The notes beneath the pieces were generated by a model. That model did not search any database, had not been told where the DNA came from, and worked only from the letters and a program-made list of their open reading frames with translations. The position numbers and the translations under genes were made by a program. From DASTBU01 sp035711845 (GTDB taxonomy: Bacteria; Acidobacteriota; Vicinamibacteria; Vicinamibacterales; 2-12-FULL-66-21), in NCBI GenBank assembly GCA_035711845.1, contig DASTBU010000111.1, forward strand, positions 1 through 13,207: DNA of 13,207 nucleotides. The letters run 5' to 3'. The first letter of the stretch is position 1; each line of letters starts with the position of its first letter. Positions 13,200 through 13,207 of this stretch are shown piece by piece.

Positions 13200-13207
13200 C
13201 ACCAGCC

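Overview
The window is GC-rich and densely coded, about 13.2 kb, with no rRNA, tRNA, CRISPR array or recognisable insertion sequence. Gene content suggests a free-living, protein-degrading soil or sediment bacterium: secreted M28 peptidase, secreted amidase, secreted metallo-beta-lactamase-fold hydrolase, YcbB-like L,D-transpeptidase and HupE-family membrane protein. Together with degenerate heptanucleotide arrays and a four-helix-bundle (23S rRNA intervening-sequence type) protein, this fits Acidobacteriota, probably the Vicinamibacteria. That placement is inference from style; no marker gene here proves it.

Layout. Positions 1-2433 (minus strand) hold, in transcription order, a dimethylargininase (DDAH) gene, a small DUF1330 gene and a recQ helicase cut by the left window edge. 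Positions 2434-3439 are the divergent region between the DDAH gene (minus) and an M28 peptidase gene (plus). It contains a minus-strand four-helix-bundle gene framed by two arrays of related heptamers in opposite orientation. Positions 3440-7080 (plus) hold the M28 peptidase, a coupled small membrane protein, a helix-hairpin-helix protein and a YcbB-like L,D-transpeptidase. A third kind of heptamer array (7090-7145) precedes a HupE-like membrane protein (7188-8288). A hairpin-bearing gap follows, then a two-gene unit of metallo-hydrolase and amidase (8426-10888). The right end (10963-13184, minus) is a NatAB/YhaQP-like ABC exporter whose permease and ATPase genes overlap by 4 bp; it converges on the amidase gene across a stem-loop.

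How genes work together. The ABC pair clearly encodes one transporter. The M28 gene and small membrane gene overlap by 4 bp and are probably translationally coupled. The hydrolase-amidase pair is probably one transcript. The other neighbours have no obvious shared pathway.

The most unusual feature is intergenic. Three unrelated repeat sequences (AAGGCTG, GACTCGG/ACCAGGG and TTACCAG) all have a 7-bp unit and all lie outside the chosen coding regions. The largest pair is inverted around the four-helix-bundle gene, so 2448-3370 looks like a discrete element. This is the best candidate for an undescribed system, but the sequence alone gives no mechanism.
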